DNA from: Orbilia blumenaviensis
Lineage: Eukaryota > Ascomycota > Orbiliomycetes > Orbiliales > Orbiliaceae
DNA: 64,000 nucleotides
NCBI GenBank assembly: GCA_036872755.1
Contig: JAVHNS010000007.1
Location: forward strand, 2,108,001 to 2,172,000
Reading direction: 5' to 3'
The notes beneath the pieces were generated by a model. It was not told the DNA's origin, made no database searches, and saw only the letters and a program-made list of their open reading frames with translations. The translations under genes were made by a program, and so were the position numbers. Below, piece by piece: positions 12,049 through 23,224 of the stretch. Within the stretch, counting starts at the first letter, position 1; each line of letters starts with the position of its first letter.

Positions 12049-13446
12049 ATGGATGACACGGGTTTAAATGCCTCCCTCGACGGCTCGGGGCTCCTGTCAG
12101 CCCTGCCTACGGAACTTTGGTATTATGTCTTATCATTCCTCGATCCTGACGATAAGATGATGTTTGCAAGGGCTTCCTGGCTATGCTTTTTCATGGCTTT
12201 CCCGAACGGTGTCAAGATTCCCGACGGGCCCTATGGATGGCAGCTAAAGCCGTTTGCCGAGGGAGGACGTCTCGAAGGGTTTAGGCACCGGGTTCAGTAA
12301 GTCGATTTGCACTCTCATCAATTGAGTGATATCTTATCTAACACTGTTGATTTTAGCTCCGTAAGATTCGATATCACCAATATCAGCAACTCCACCTTCC
12401 TCTTTCAAAAGGCTGCAATCTTTCCAGACCTCCGCCGGATCGAAATCAATTTCGTCAGTTCCCATGATCACCTAAGATCCTTATTCGATGGATTTTTCTC
12501 AGTGCTCTCCGTGCAGCCATATTTCAGCAACCTCTCACATTTGGCTATAACATGGCATCCAACCTATTATTCGTCACGTCTCCTTGACGAAAAGAAATTC
12601 CTAGATTCTCTAGAAGGCAAAGAATTCAGCAAAACCATGGAAACGATTGAGTTTCCGCCGTCGCTTCGATCGCTGACGGTATTTATTTCCCAGTTTCACA
12701 TTTTACTGCCTTTGCTCACGCTTAAGACGATAACGAACTTGGTATTGTTGTATCCAATTCAAGACATCGATTTCACACTCCCAAACATCAAGAATCTTAC
12801 CTTTTTTACTCAATATTCGTTGTTTAGATTGCAGTTAGGCACTCTACCAGCGATTTTTCCTTCCGTTGAGTCATTCTCGTTCCCACGAACCAGACCAGGT
12901 GCACCGGATGAGAATTGGCTCAAATATATACCTAATTTCCCGAGGGTTAAGACTTTGAATTTGGCGTGGCCGCAGATTGATGGGAAAAATGCGGATCTCA
13001 ACATACTTGAAACAGCCCTTCAAGCTAAACTTTCCACTAGTAATGATCTTAGGGCATTAGAAAAGATAACATTTTGCGGGTTTAGAGATTTCGCGGAACA
13101 TAGACGGAATATATTCGCTACGTGCATGATCTCAAGAGCGGCTAAAGCAAAACCTGGGGAGGAATGGGTGTTTAAATGGCATGGTACGATTTCTAACTAC
13201 CAAGATGATGCGGGGTATGGAGGTAGCTTGGTAGATAATTTGTCTGGTGACGAGTGGGAACCGGGGAATACTGATGGTGGCGACGATGAAAATGATATGG
13301 ATATTGGAAGAGACTTGGAATCAGAGGAGGAGGCGGAGGATGAGGAAGAGGAGGAGGCGGATGATTATGATAGTGAATATTTTGAGCATTTGGCTGTGGG
13401 GGATGAGCTTTATGTTAGTGATTCGAGTGACTTGGGTGGGTGTTAG
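12049..13446 (+). CDS. F-box/LRR-like protein with acidic C-terminus (F-box 1)
   Basis: Probable substrate receptor of an SCF ubiquitin ligase. Exon 12049-12296, intron 12297-12356 (GTAAGT...TTTTAG, branch TCTAAC), exon 12357-13446, 445 residues. Residues about 15-45 (LSALPTELWYYVLSFLDPDD) fit an F-box: Leu-Pro-x-Glu-Leu followed by the Leu/Phe pattern. The middle shows irregular Leu-rich repeats (FPDLRRIEI, LRSLTVFI, FPRVKTLNLAWPQIDGK). The last 75 residues are strongly acidic (runs of Glu and Asp). It is related to the F-box gene at 15410-16973, sharing an SFxF...LxLxWPxxDxK pattern. The bound substrate cannot be told from sequence. Confidence 0.75.
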
Positions 13447-13923
13447 ACCTTCAGTATAGGTTTATCGAAATGTTTAACTTTTGTATTATGTTGTATTTGG
13501 GCTCTTCACATGTTGTATTCAGACCTAGCGTTATTGTAGCGGCTGGGACTACCATATTTAGCTCACTTAACTGTAATCCGGGATAGAAAGGCTGATAGTC
13601 GATTAAGTATATACACACCATTCATATCGTGTTTCTTGGTGTAGCTGATGCCTTAGTATCTGCGTTGTCCGGCAGAAAATACCACAATTGCCAAGATATC
13701 AGGACGATTCGGGAAGCTAGCGCCCCAGTTTATCAACCGGCCTCGGTTTAAACCAACCGCGCACTCCTCGGTTCCGTGCTATTTACTGCGACCCGTATAG
13801 CTGCTGTTCCTTCATCATGAGGAACTCCCTTTCACGCTATCGTTGCCCGGACGGGTAGGTTGTAGAAAGTTGCTGCATAGTCGTATAAAAATCACCGAGA
13901 TTCGATTCTGCAAGTATCAAATC
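13447..13923. promoter_or_regulatory. Promoter region of the racemase gene
   Basis: 477 bases between the F-box 1 stop and the CoA-transferase family ATG. It contains two CCTCGG motifs (13741, 13766) and a TATAAAA box at 13884-13890, 34 bases before the ATG. Confidence 0.55.
13741..13771 (+). promoter_or_regulatory. Two CCTCGG motifs (FarA/FarB-type fatty-acid response)
   Basis: CCTCGG occurs at 13741-13746 and again at 13766-13771 in the same orientation, 183 and 158 bases before the ATG of a peroxisomal acyl-CoA enzyme gene. CCTCGG is the known core site of the Zn2Cys6 regulators FarA/FarB, which induce peroxisomal beta-oxidation genes in Aspergillus. Both sites are seen directly; control by a Far homologue is inferred. 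Confidence 0.5.
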
Positions 13924-15299
13924 ATGACGTCTCCACCGCCTCTTTCAGGTATTCGGGTACTGGAGCTGGCTGGTCTCGCACCAGGTTTGTAATTGTCCAA
14001 TTTATCTCTCTCTATTTGGTCGATTAGGAACAATCACTGATCATGTATATATTAAAATACAGGTCCCTTCGCAGGCCTCCTCCTAGCGGATTACGGCGCA
14101 ACAGTCCTCCGCCTGGACCGAGCCACGCCAGAAACTCATGGCCCAAACCCACCCCAACCGACTAACGACCAACTCACCCGTCGCAAATCTAGTATCGCAG
14201 TTGATATGAGATCTCCCGGCGGCCTGTATTTTATCAAGGCATTAATACCCCATATAGATATTTTAATAGACCCCTTCCGCCCGGGGGTCCTTGAAAAAGT
14301 CGGATTGTGTCCCAAAACCGTATTGATGGCTCTAAACCCACGTCTTATAGTCGCACGTATGACCGGTTTCCGCCGAGATGGGAAGTACGCACAGATGGCG
14401 GGGCATGACATAAACTACATCGCTGTCTCGGGAGTCCTTAGTATGCTGGGTCGGCTAAATGAGAAACCGTATGCGCCTGGTAACATTCTGGGGGATTTTG
14501 CGGGTGGGGGAGCTGTGTGCTTTATGGGGATTTTGTTGGCGTTGTTGGAGAGGGGGAGGAGTGGGAGGGGACAAGTTGTGGAGGCGAATATGGTGGATGG
14601 GAGTGCTTATTTGGGAACCTTTCCGAGGTTGGGGAGGAAAGGGTGGAGCTGGGGAGGTGAGAGGGGGAGGAATGTGTTGGATGGGGGGTGTCCGTACTAT
14701 GACACCTATGAGACGAAGGACGGGGGGTTTATGGCAGTGTGAGTTCGAATCTTCTTTGATATATTCGATATTAGGAAAACTAGGAGAGGAGGCTAACATA
14801 TAGGGACTGCAGAGGATCGCTGGAGCCGCATTTCTTCGATGCTTTATTAAAAGGCCTTGGGATTACGAAGTCCGACCTTCCGGGTCCTCGAGAAGACCCA
14901 TCGACTTGGCCTGAGTTAAGGACTTTATTTACAAGGTTATTTCAAACTAAGACTCGCGCGGAGTGGGAGAAGGTATTTGACGGCACAGATGCATGCTGTA
15001 CGCCTGTGTTGACACAAGGGGAACTGGAGGAGCAGGGATATGATCAGCGTCCGATTGTCACCTTGCGAGATACGCCGTCTTTGGCTATTGTAGCCAATGT
15101 TGATAAGGAGAGTGATGTTGCAGTTAGAGCTGCAAAGGGGCAAGGGGCCGGAGTTGAGGGTGAGGGATGGGATGAGAATGGGTTGAGTCCTAGTGTGGGC
15201 GGGGAGACGGTACTTGAGGAGTGGGTGGGTTGGAGAAGGGGGAAGCAGTTTGATGTTGATCGTGGAGGGTTGGTTCTTAAGCAAAACTCTAAGTTATAA
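13924..15299 (+). CDS. Peroxisomal family III CoA-transferase, alpha-methylacyl-CoA racemase type
   Basis: Most likely interconverts 2R and 2S methyl-branched acyl-CoAs so that they can enter peroxisomal beta-oxidation. Exons 13924-13984, 14063-14738 and 14804-15299 (introns GTTTGT...ACAG and GTGAGT...TATAG), 410 residues, normal for the family. The N-terminus reads [19 protein letters not shown], the usual start of the CaiB/BaiF fold. [11 protein letters not shown] (His135-Asp136 region) is the racemase active-site motif, followed by GDFAGGG and [16 protein letters not shown]. The protein ends in Ser-Lys-Leu, a type 1 peroxisomal signal. It lies between two related F-box genes and converges with the second one across 110 bases. 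CCTCGG sites upstream suggest fatty-acid induction. Confidence 0.9.
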
Positions 15300-15409
15300 G
15301 ATTGTTGTTTGTGATCGAGTGGTTACAATCCCTCGAGCTTGGCTAGTGTATAGATGATATACATATGCACATTAAATTTTGCTGTAACGCACAGTCTCGT
15401 AAAGCTGTC

Positions 15410-16973
15410 CTAAGCGCTGGCTGTGACTGAATCTTCTGCAGGCTGATGCTGCAGCATCCACTCTCTGCTCAAATAGGCGCCTTTTGGTGGACATTCGTCC
15501 AAATCATCTCCACTATCCCCTTCCTCTGCGGTCTCCGTCAAATATCTAGGATCGTCCCGTAAATTCGCGCCAAAATGGCGACAAGTCTGCTTCCACCATA
15601 TCTTCACCCCGCTATACCCAGGACCCACTCGCTCAATCCGACAATCCTTAAGTATGTAGGCGTTTGAATATGCACACCAAGGCGGCGCTCTTGCAAATGC
15701 AATGGTCTTCAAGTCTTGTAGCCCCTCATCTATCAACTCGCGAATTAAGTCATTCAGCTTTTCTTGTTTGTATCTTTTGGTGTCATTCCTCGGCCATGGG
15801 ACTGATAGATCCTTCAGTTTTGTTAGTAGGGTGAACAATTTGTAGTCTGATGGTAGTAGCCCGACGGATTGTGCTAGGCGCGGCCGGAAGTTGAACGATT
15901 CTGTATTTGGACAACTCTGTGCGAACCAGCTTATTACCTCCCCGTGGGTACTGTGGAAGGACATTTCGCCTTTGAATTGGATTCTCTTGACGTTTGGGAA
16001 TCTGATCGTGACAGGATCGTCAGAAGAACCAAGGACTTTGATAGCTCTTGATATATTGAGATTTATAGACCTTAGGGTTTGGCTTGAGAACGCGAAGAAG
16101 AAGCTGCTGGAGAAGAAGATGGGCTCCTTTGGCAGATCGAGGCTAGATACGGTTAAATCTACAGTTTCGAAAGACTGCGTCGAGAAGACAATCTTGCCAC
16201 TCAAATCAGAGTCTAGAATTTTCTCATGCCCAAGAAAGTCCCTCGCCTCTGGGTGGAGAGAGCGTCTGTAATAACTGTATTGGTCGGGATCTGAACCTGG
16301 GTATTTACGATTCTTTAGGTACCCGAGGATGTTATTGAGAGTGATATGTTTCAAGTTAGGGACATTTGAAATTGCGCGCCAAAGGGCAACGTGGAGGTTG
16401 TTCATGGTGTATTTTGGAACGCCGAATCCGCAGGGGATGCAGAGCTTTGTGGCCGAGGAGAACAAAGGGAGAGATCTAGCGACGGAAGTGAGGATTTCAA
16501 GTAGGTTTCTGGAGTGGTACACTTTCCCCCTTCGGGTGCGGCGCTGAGAGACGTAAAGTGTTCTGAAAATTATATTTGTATCGGTTTCTCGTAAGTATAT
16601 AAAAAAGAAACCACCTCCCTCCCCCTTTTCATATAAACATATATGGGTCTATGGATGTGGTCGTAAAGAGCTACGGATGTAGTGAGATATGATAGAGGGC
16701 TCACCTAATCGAAGACCTCAGAGAGTAAAGCGACCCGCCTTCTGAGAACGCTATTACGGACTCGTGGCTGAGCCACAGACCAGCGAATAGGACTGGAAAG
16801 GCATGGAGCCGGCAGCCCTTCGACGTTCGTGCGAAGCGTTTCAAGGAGGATCTATGCCAATGGTCATCTACATACTCCATGATCTCGAGTATGATTTCGT
16901 GCGGGCACTCTAGAAGATAGCAACGGGGACTGCTTAAATCCATGGCTTCGGTTTGCGATATCAGCTCATCCAT
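15410..16973 (-). CDS. F-box/LRR-like protein (F-box 2)
   Basis: Probable SCF substrate receptor. Exon 16973-16705, intron 16704-16563 (GTGAGC...TTTTCAG), exon 16562-15410, 473 residues. The ATG at 16973 is the first in frame; upstream codons use only TTG. Residues about 18-65 (LLECPHEIILEIMEYVDD, then RTSKGCR) form the F-box. The second exon carries irregular Leu-rich segments (VPNLKHITLNN, FPNVKRIQFKG, LTKLKDLSVPWPRNDTK). The C-terminus is acidic (GDSGDDLDE). A nearer acceptor at 16544 was rejected because it breaks the frame. It shares the SFNF...LxDLSVPWPxND pattern with F-box 1, so the two look like old paralogues now placed on either side of the racemase gene. Confidence 0.7.
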
Positions 16974-17837
16974 TGTAGTAGTCTCAGTCCCTATTGTAGT
17001 ATTTTTAAATAGTTTATGGCCGGTCGCGTCGAGTCGAGTCGCAAATTTGATGTTTTCAAGGTTGGGATAGATCAAAAGGCTTTCAAGGCCGTGGGGAGAT
17101 CCGGAGATTTGATTGAGTAAATATATAGATGCGGTGTATGAGTATTCTAGCTTACGCCCAGAGACTTTTTCGTCTTACCGAAGCCATTGAGCTGCCAGGA
17201 GCCGCATCCAATAGCCTAATTAAGAAGATATTCTATTTGCTATAATTATAATCGATACTCTTGGTTGTGAGCCCTACAGCCTGAGACCGTCTGTGAGCTA
17301 TACGAGAGTGTTGCATGTTGCAATTTGGCCAAGCTGACTCACCTTGCCAGTCTTGGCACTATGGTTTGTCGCCCATGGGTAACCCTTGTGCATCACGTGG
17401 TCGAGTAGTACAGTCCCCGGAGGCATCCGGGCAGAGCCTTGGCAAGCCCAGGGCGGCTCGCTTCCCTGCAAGATTCCCGAATCCCCGGTTGAGATTTTCA
17501 TTGGACTGGAACTGGGATCCACTCAACGCGTCCAAGCTTGCCAGGAGCTAGAGAACCCAGGCAGACCCAGCTGGTGGGCCTTTCTAGACTTGACGTCGCG
17601 TGTTTCTCGACGCCCTCCCTTTTTTCCCTCCAATTGCTCTGGTACCCCCTTCCTTCCAGTTCATGTTGCTATCTTTATTCTTCTTTCCCTTCATCCTTCT
17701 TGATATTCTTCAAAACATCCAATCTGGATCAGGTTGCTGTAACAAGACGTCATTAAACAAGATACCTTTACATTACCATTCGATCTCCGATATCCTGCGA
17801 CGTGCCCGGGGAGTACACAGCATAATTTACATCGAAA
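16974..17837. promoter_or_regulatory. Divergent promoter between F-box 2 and MSH6
   Basis: 864 bases. A CT-rich block at 17620-17710 precedes the MSH6 ATG. An ACGCGT box lies at 17526-17531, with a related TGACGTCGCGT stretch at about 17591. No open frame of note. Confidence 0.5.
17526..17531. promoter_or_regulatory. ACGCGT (MCB-type) element upstream of MSH6
   Basis: Perfect palindromic MluI cell-cycle box 307 bases before the MSH6 ATG. In yeasts the MBF factor (Mbp1/Swi6) uses this site to switch on S-phase genes, MSH6 among them. The motif is seen; regulation is inferred, and a six-base palindrome can occur by chance. Confidence 0.4.
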
Positions 17838-20800
17838 ATGGCGCCGAGTACCGGAAAAAAAGCTGCTAATAGCAACAATGCATCAACCCCATCTTCTTCC
17901 ATCCGGAAACAGTCAAACTCCGGGCCGAGCGGCACTCCCTCCTCGGCATCGGGTCCCAAACAACGTTCCTTGTTCACATTCTTTCAAAAGGTCTCTAGGG
18001 AAGATCAACAGCAGGGAAATGCTCAGTCTTCGAAAGCTGTCGCCCCAGCTGCAAAGGAAGATGATGATAAAATGGAAGAGGCACCAGCTGTGGAAGAGCA
18101 AGACAGCATGCTTCCGCCGCCGTTGAAGCCTTCTATCTCGAAATCTGCGCTTAAATCGAAGTCTTCTGGTGCTCCTAAGAAAGGAAAGGCAACATTTGTT
18201 ACGCCAGTTCCAAGTAGTGATCCTGCTAGGGGATCGAGTCCGGTACATGGCATGGAAAGTGAGGTAGTTGGGGAGATGAGTGGTATGAAAAGGCCCTATA
18301 ATTGTATCAGTATTGGTTTAGCTCTAATGGGTGCTTTGGTTTGCAGGCTTGAAGCTGAATTCCTCGGTGGTGCGGCCCTCAAAGAGGGACAAAGATATGG
18401 CTGAGGCATCCAGTCCTCTAGGTAGAACCGTACGTTCTTGCTCTCCAGTATCCACCCAAACCTTCTTCAATATCTAACCAAGTCACATGGGAAAATAACA
18501 GGGAAGGAAGAAAGTAAACTACGCAGAGCCAGACTCTGATGAAGACGACGACATGGTCAGCGCTAGTACTAGGAGAAATAGCAGGAGAGGCTCGAAACGA
18601 CAGAAGCTCGTGATTAGTGACGACGAGGACGAATTTGTGGTTGCAGCTGACTCGCCGGAAGCTGATGATGATGCGGAAGAGAATTATGGGATGTCCGGTA
18701 TGCTTGATTCATACCCTTTTGCTATAGGATGTGAGATGCTAATTGTCGCCAGATGACGATCTTGATGATTTCATAGTAGAAGAAGAAGATGAGGAAAGTG
18801 ACACCCAAAAATCGAAAAAGAGGAAGAGGACAGAGAAGAAGCCTAATAGGAAGGCTGCTCTCGCATCGTCCCCTCCACCTAGATCATCTCCTCCACCAAT
18901 ATCATCCAGCAGCGGTGGGGGAGGTGGTAGTGGGAGTGCGTCGAGGTTCAAATACGACCCGAATTCGTCCTCTACAGCTCCAAGCAGCCATGTATCCAAG
19001 GCAGCTTCTTTGAATAAGAAGCAGGCCGAAAAGCCCAAACTCAAAGCCAAAGAAGACGAAATCCGCTACCCATGGCTTGTTGATATCCAAGACAAGGATG
19101 GTAACCGCCCAGGAGACGAAGACTACGACCCACGTACTTTGTTCATTCCCAAATATGCATGGAATAAGTTTTCACCTTTCGAGAAACAGTATTGGGAGAT
19201 CAAACAAGATCTCTTCGATACGGTTGTGTTTTTCAAAAAGGGTAAATTCTACGAGCTGTACGAGAACGATGCTACCGTTGGGCATCAGGAGTTTGATTTG
19301 AAGCTGACGGACAGGGTGAACATGCGTATGGTGGGTGTTCCCGAGTCGTCACTGGATATGTGGGCTTCCCAGTTCATCGCGAAGGGGCACAAGATTGCAA
19401 GGGTAGATCAAAAAGAGACAGCATTAGGGAAAGAAATGAGAGAAAACGATTCAAAGAAGAAGGATACAGATAAGATTATTAGGCGAGAGTTGGAATGCGT
19501 CTTGACTGGTGGAACTTTGGTCGATGAGACTATGTTGCAAAACGAGATGGCAACTTATTGCGTGGCAATCAAGGAGAGCGTTGAAGATGGTATACCATCT
19601 TATGGTATCTGCTTTGTGGACACTGCCACTGGGTGCTTCTCCCTGGCAGGGTTCCAGGATGACGTTGATGCTACAAAATTCGAGACCCTTGTGGCACAAA
19701 TCCGCCCCAAGGAGTTAGTTCTCGAGAAGGGCTGCCTTTCAACAAAGGCCTTGCGTATTCTGAAAACAAACACAGGTCCAAAGACAATCTGGACAAATCT
19801 CAAATCCGAAAGGGAGTTTTGGGACGACGAACACACCATACGGGAGCTTGATGCAAGCTCGTATTTCGAAAAGGATGGCACTGTTGCCTGGCCGGAGGCT
19901 CTTGAGAAGTCGAAGGACAAGCCGCTGGTCATGTCGGCCTTTGGAGGTTTGCTATGGTACCTACGCCAGCTTAAAATTGATGCTGACCTTGTCAGTCTTG
20001 CCAACTTCCAATGGTATGATCCGATCCGCAAGTCAACATCCTTGGTCATGGACGGGCAGACTTTGCAGAATCTCGAGATCTTCTCTAACTCCTTTGATGG
20101 AGGTGCTGCTGGCACATTGTTCGGTCTGCTCAACCAATGTATCACCCCATTCGGAAAACGAACTTTCAGACAGTGGCTCTGCCACCCTCTATCAGACGCA
20201 CGAAAGATCAATGCTAGATTGGACGCGGTTGAAGCCATCATGGCTGACTCTGCGCTGTTGGACACATTCACCACACAGTTGAATAGACTTCCCGATCTTG
20301 AACGCATGATCTCACGTATCCATGCCGGAAGCTGCAAGCCCGCCGATTTCCTCCGCGTGATCGAAGGGTTCGAACAAATAAACGTCACCATGTCTGAAAT
20401 CAAAGCTTACGGAGGCGGCGGTGACGGCGTTATTGGAGAGCTTATCGAAAGCATGCCGGATCTTGATGGGCTACTTGAACCCTGGAATACAGCTTTCAAT
20501 CGTAAAGAGGCTAAGGACGGAAAGCTGATACCAGAACACGGTGTCGAACAAGATTTCGATGATTCTCAAGATAACATCGACGGAATCGAGAAAGATCTGC
20601 AGGAGCTATTGACAAGCTACAGAAGCAAGCTTAAGTCCTCATCGCTGAGGTTTTGCGACAGTGGTAAAGAGATATATTTGGTGGAGGTTCCTGTTAAGGT
20701 CAAGGTACCCGATAACTGGATGCAAATGAGTGCCACAAAGCAAGTGAAGAGGTACTACAGTCCTGAGGGTAAGGCCAAAGTTCGCGAGCTGCAGGAAGCT

Positions 20801-21941
20801 CGCGAACGACATGCGCAGATCGAGAAGGAGCTGTTGGGAAGGTTCTGTACGAGGTTCGATGACCAGTATACGGACTGGTTTAAGGCTGTCAAGGTTATTT
20901 CGCAGCTGGATTGCTTGATTAGTTTGACGAAGGCATCGCAAGGGCTAGGGGAGCCGAGCTGTAGACCACAGTTTGTGGATTCTGAGAGGAGTGTGCTCGA
21001 GTTCGAGGAATTAAGGCATCCCTGCATGGTAAATACTATGGGTGACTTCATTCCAAATGATATTCGGCTGGGAGGAAAGAACGCGAAGCTTACGCTTTTG
21101 ACGGGAGCAAACGCTGCCGGTAAATCGACGGTGTTGAGAATGGTACGTATTTAAAATAGCCTAGCTCTTTGGGGAAACTAGCTAATAGGAGGTATAGACT
21201 TGTATTGGTGTCATTATGGCACAGATTGGATGTTATGTCCCGGCTGTTAGTTGCAGGATGACAGTCGTAGACCGTATCATGTCACGACTTGGTGCGAACG
21301 ACAACATCTTTGCTGCTCAATCGACATTCTTTGTGGAGCTGTCCGAGACGAAGAAGATTTTGAGTGAGGCGACACCCAGGTCACTAGTCATCCTTGACGA
21401 ACTGGGTCGTGGTACCTCTTCTTATGACGGGTAGGCTCCAAAATATCCCCCCACAAATGGCTGTGGACATAATACTAACAACTATTTTAGTGTCGCTATC
21501 GCTCAGGCGGTTCTTCACCATGTAGCGACCCACATTGGCGCAATTGGCTACTTCGCAACCCATTACGGGTCGCTAGCTACTGAGTTCCAAGACCATCCAG
21601 AAATCCAACCTCGTCGCATGAAAATCCTCGTCGACGATGACCAGCGGAACATCACTTTCCTGTACAAGCTCGAGGAAGGTGTTGCTGAGAAGAGTTTTGG
21701 AATGTACTGCGCTGCTATGTGTGGGATCGATAGGAGCATAATCGATAAAGCAGAGGAGGCAGCGGCTATGTTTGAACATACAAGTCGGTTAAGAGAAGGG
21801 TTGGAGAAGGCAAGAGAGGGGTGCTATGTACCGCTTGGATTGCAGAGCGATTTGGCGTATTTGATTAGAGGCGAGATTGAGGGAGGAGAGACCGGGGAGA
21901 TGGTTATGGCGACCATGTTAAAGGCTATCAAGGCCCTTTAG
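17838..21941 (+). CDS. MSH6: DNA mismatch repair protein MSH6
   Basis: Forms MutS-alpha with MSH2 and recognises base mismatches and small loops after replication. Six exons: 17838-18258, 18347-18429, 18502-18697, 18753-21142, 21198-21430, 21491-21941; all junctions keep frame; 1257 residues, in the family range. The N-terminus carries a PCNA-binding box (QRSLFTFF, residues 42-49), then a Ser/Lys-rich and very acidic linker. Mismatch-binding motif Phe398-x-Glu400 lies in GKFYELYE. The ATPase has Walker A (GANAAGKST, end of exon 4) and Walker B ([16 protein letters not shown], exon 5), then the signature THYGSLA helix region. The first intron was fixed by frame: donor GTGAGG at 18259; the alternative GTAGTT five bases on gives a stop. 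MCB-like box upstream. Confidence 0.95.
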
Positions 21942-22366
21942 ATGGTACTGCTGTTCAGTGGTAGAGCTGGTAAATATACATCAGGCACAGGGGTGCCTCA
22001 TAAACTCTTTTGTTTTCGTTTGATATTCTGGAGTGTCGGGGCGGCTATCCTTATTTTCCTTTGGAACATTCTTTTCTTTCCTTTTCTTTTACGAGCTATG
22101 CATAGCGGGGCTTTATACAGCTTTATTAGAGCATAGACTAGATCAGATCTAACTGGCAATAGGTGGACCTAATGCGGAAACTACTATTTACACGAAAAGA
22201 CCATCTCCCAATGCCCTTTCAAGTTGGGGCTATGATTATATCCACCCAATCAATGACATCTCCAGCCTAGAAGTTATGCAGCTTGGGTATATCGGTATTT
22301 GCTGTATTAGTCCCCGGGCATACCCCAGGCATCGCCCGTTCAACGCTTGTATATCTCGATCATGGA
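21942..22366. other. Convergent 3' region, MSH6 and HYPK-like gene
   Basis: 425 bases between two facing stop codons. T-rich after MSH6. No further feature seen. Confidence 0.6.
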
Positions 22367-22806
22367 TCACGAAGACGGAGTAATCATCGCCTTCAGAGTC
22401 TTGTTCAAATCGGCACCGTTCGCTCGTAGTAATTCCGTAGCCTTAGCCTTCGAAACCTCCATTTCCTCAACCTATAATTATGTACCCATCAGCATTTCGT
22501 CCCACAATAGCGCAAAAAGTAGGATTAAAGAAGACCTACAATAACAGCCACATCCTCCGCCGCAACCTTCACCACCACCTTCTTCCCACCCGCATCAGCA
22601 GCCTTTCCCGCGACAGCCGAAAGACTTGATAGTCCAGCAGTAGCTTTACCGAGCGCTTCGGCGTTCGCGCTGTTTGAAGTAGGAGTCGACGAGTCGTCTA
22701 GCGAGCTGTGTGTGTCGAGGTTGGAAAGGGCTTTGAGGGTTTTGGCATCCTCGGCATTGGTGGGCTTTTGGGGGATATCTTCGGTGTCGGGGGCTGGGTC
22801 CGCCAT
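22367..22806 (-). CDS. HYPK-like protein (NAC-alpha-type UBA domain)
   Basis: Homologue of huntingtin-interacting protein K, which binds the NatA N-terminal acetyltransferase at the ribosome and modulates it. Exon 22806-22540, intron 22539-22472 (GTAGGT...TTATAG), exon 22471-22367, 123 residues. The first exon encodes a polar N-terminal half and the conserved KVAAEDVAVI; the second encodes VEEMEVSKAKATELLRANG plus the final helix, ending SS. This split of the UBA-like domain joins perfectly in frame. The ATG at 22806 begins MADPAPDTED. The longer upstream frame to 23049 lacks similarity and is probably 5' UTR. It diverges from the secreted-protein gene at 23225. Confidence 0.85.
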
Positions 22807-23224
22807 TTTTTTTCGGTTTGTTTTGGTGGGGTGTAATGAAGTCACGAAGTGGGATGGATGCCTGCTGTGCGTAGGAGCTGGCCTTGGTGGCGGGCTTTGG
22901 ATTTTTTGATAGGCTTTTTGAGATGCCACGACAGCAACGCAGAATTGGGAAGAAAAATGCAACAAGGTTGACCGGATTCTAGATTGTCGATGTAAAGTAA
23001 TAAAGCTACAGAGGGAGTTATTTCGAGGGTAAAGGGATATGAGGGCCAACTAGCCTCAAGCTAGGGGTACGGGTAACGAATTGAGACTATTTCTTTTCAA
23101 CAATATTATATAAGATTATTTTATTTTTTTTAGTGATCTCGTGGGGCCCACGCGAAAGTCTTATACGCTCATCCTATATGCATCCTAATGGTTCCGGGTC
23201 CTCGCATGGGGATAATTAGCTGCC
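22807..23224. promoter_or_regulatory. Divergent promoter, HYPK-like and secreted protein
   Basis: 418 bases. A CGGGTAA at 23070-23076 matches the Reb1-type core (TTACCCG on the other strand), a factor that often sits in divergent housekeeping promoters. An AT-rich block follows at 23100-23130. Function of the site is a guess. Confidence 0.35.

Noticed and set aside
16544..16562. Alternative acceptor (CTCTCAG) for F-box 2 intron
   Set aside because: It puts the second exon out of frame. The TTTTCAG acceptor before 16562 keeps the frame.
19600..20403. 267-codon minus-strand frame inside MSH6
   Set aside because: Antisense shadow of a conserved MSH6 exon; no motif and no start context.
22807..23049. 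N-terminal extension of the HYPK-like frame
   Set aside because: The sequence upstream of MADPAPDTED is unlike the family. The ATG at 22806 fits HYPK length.
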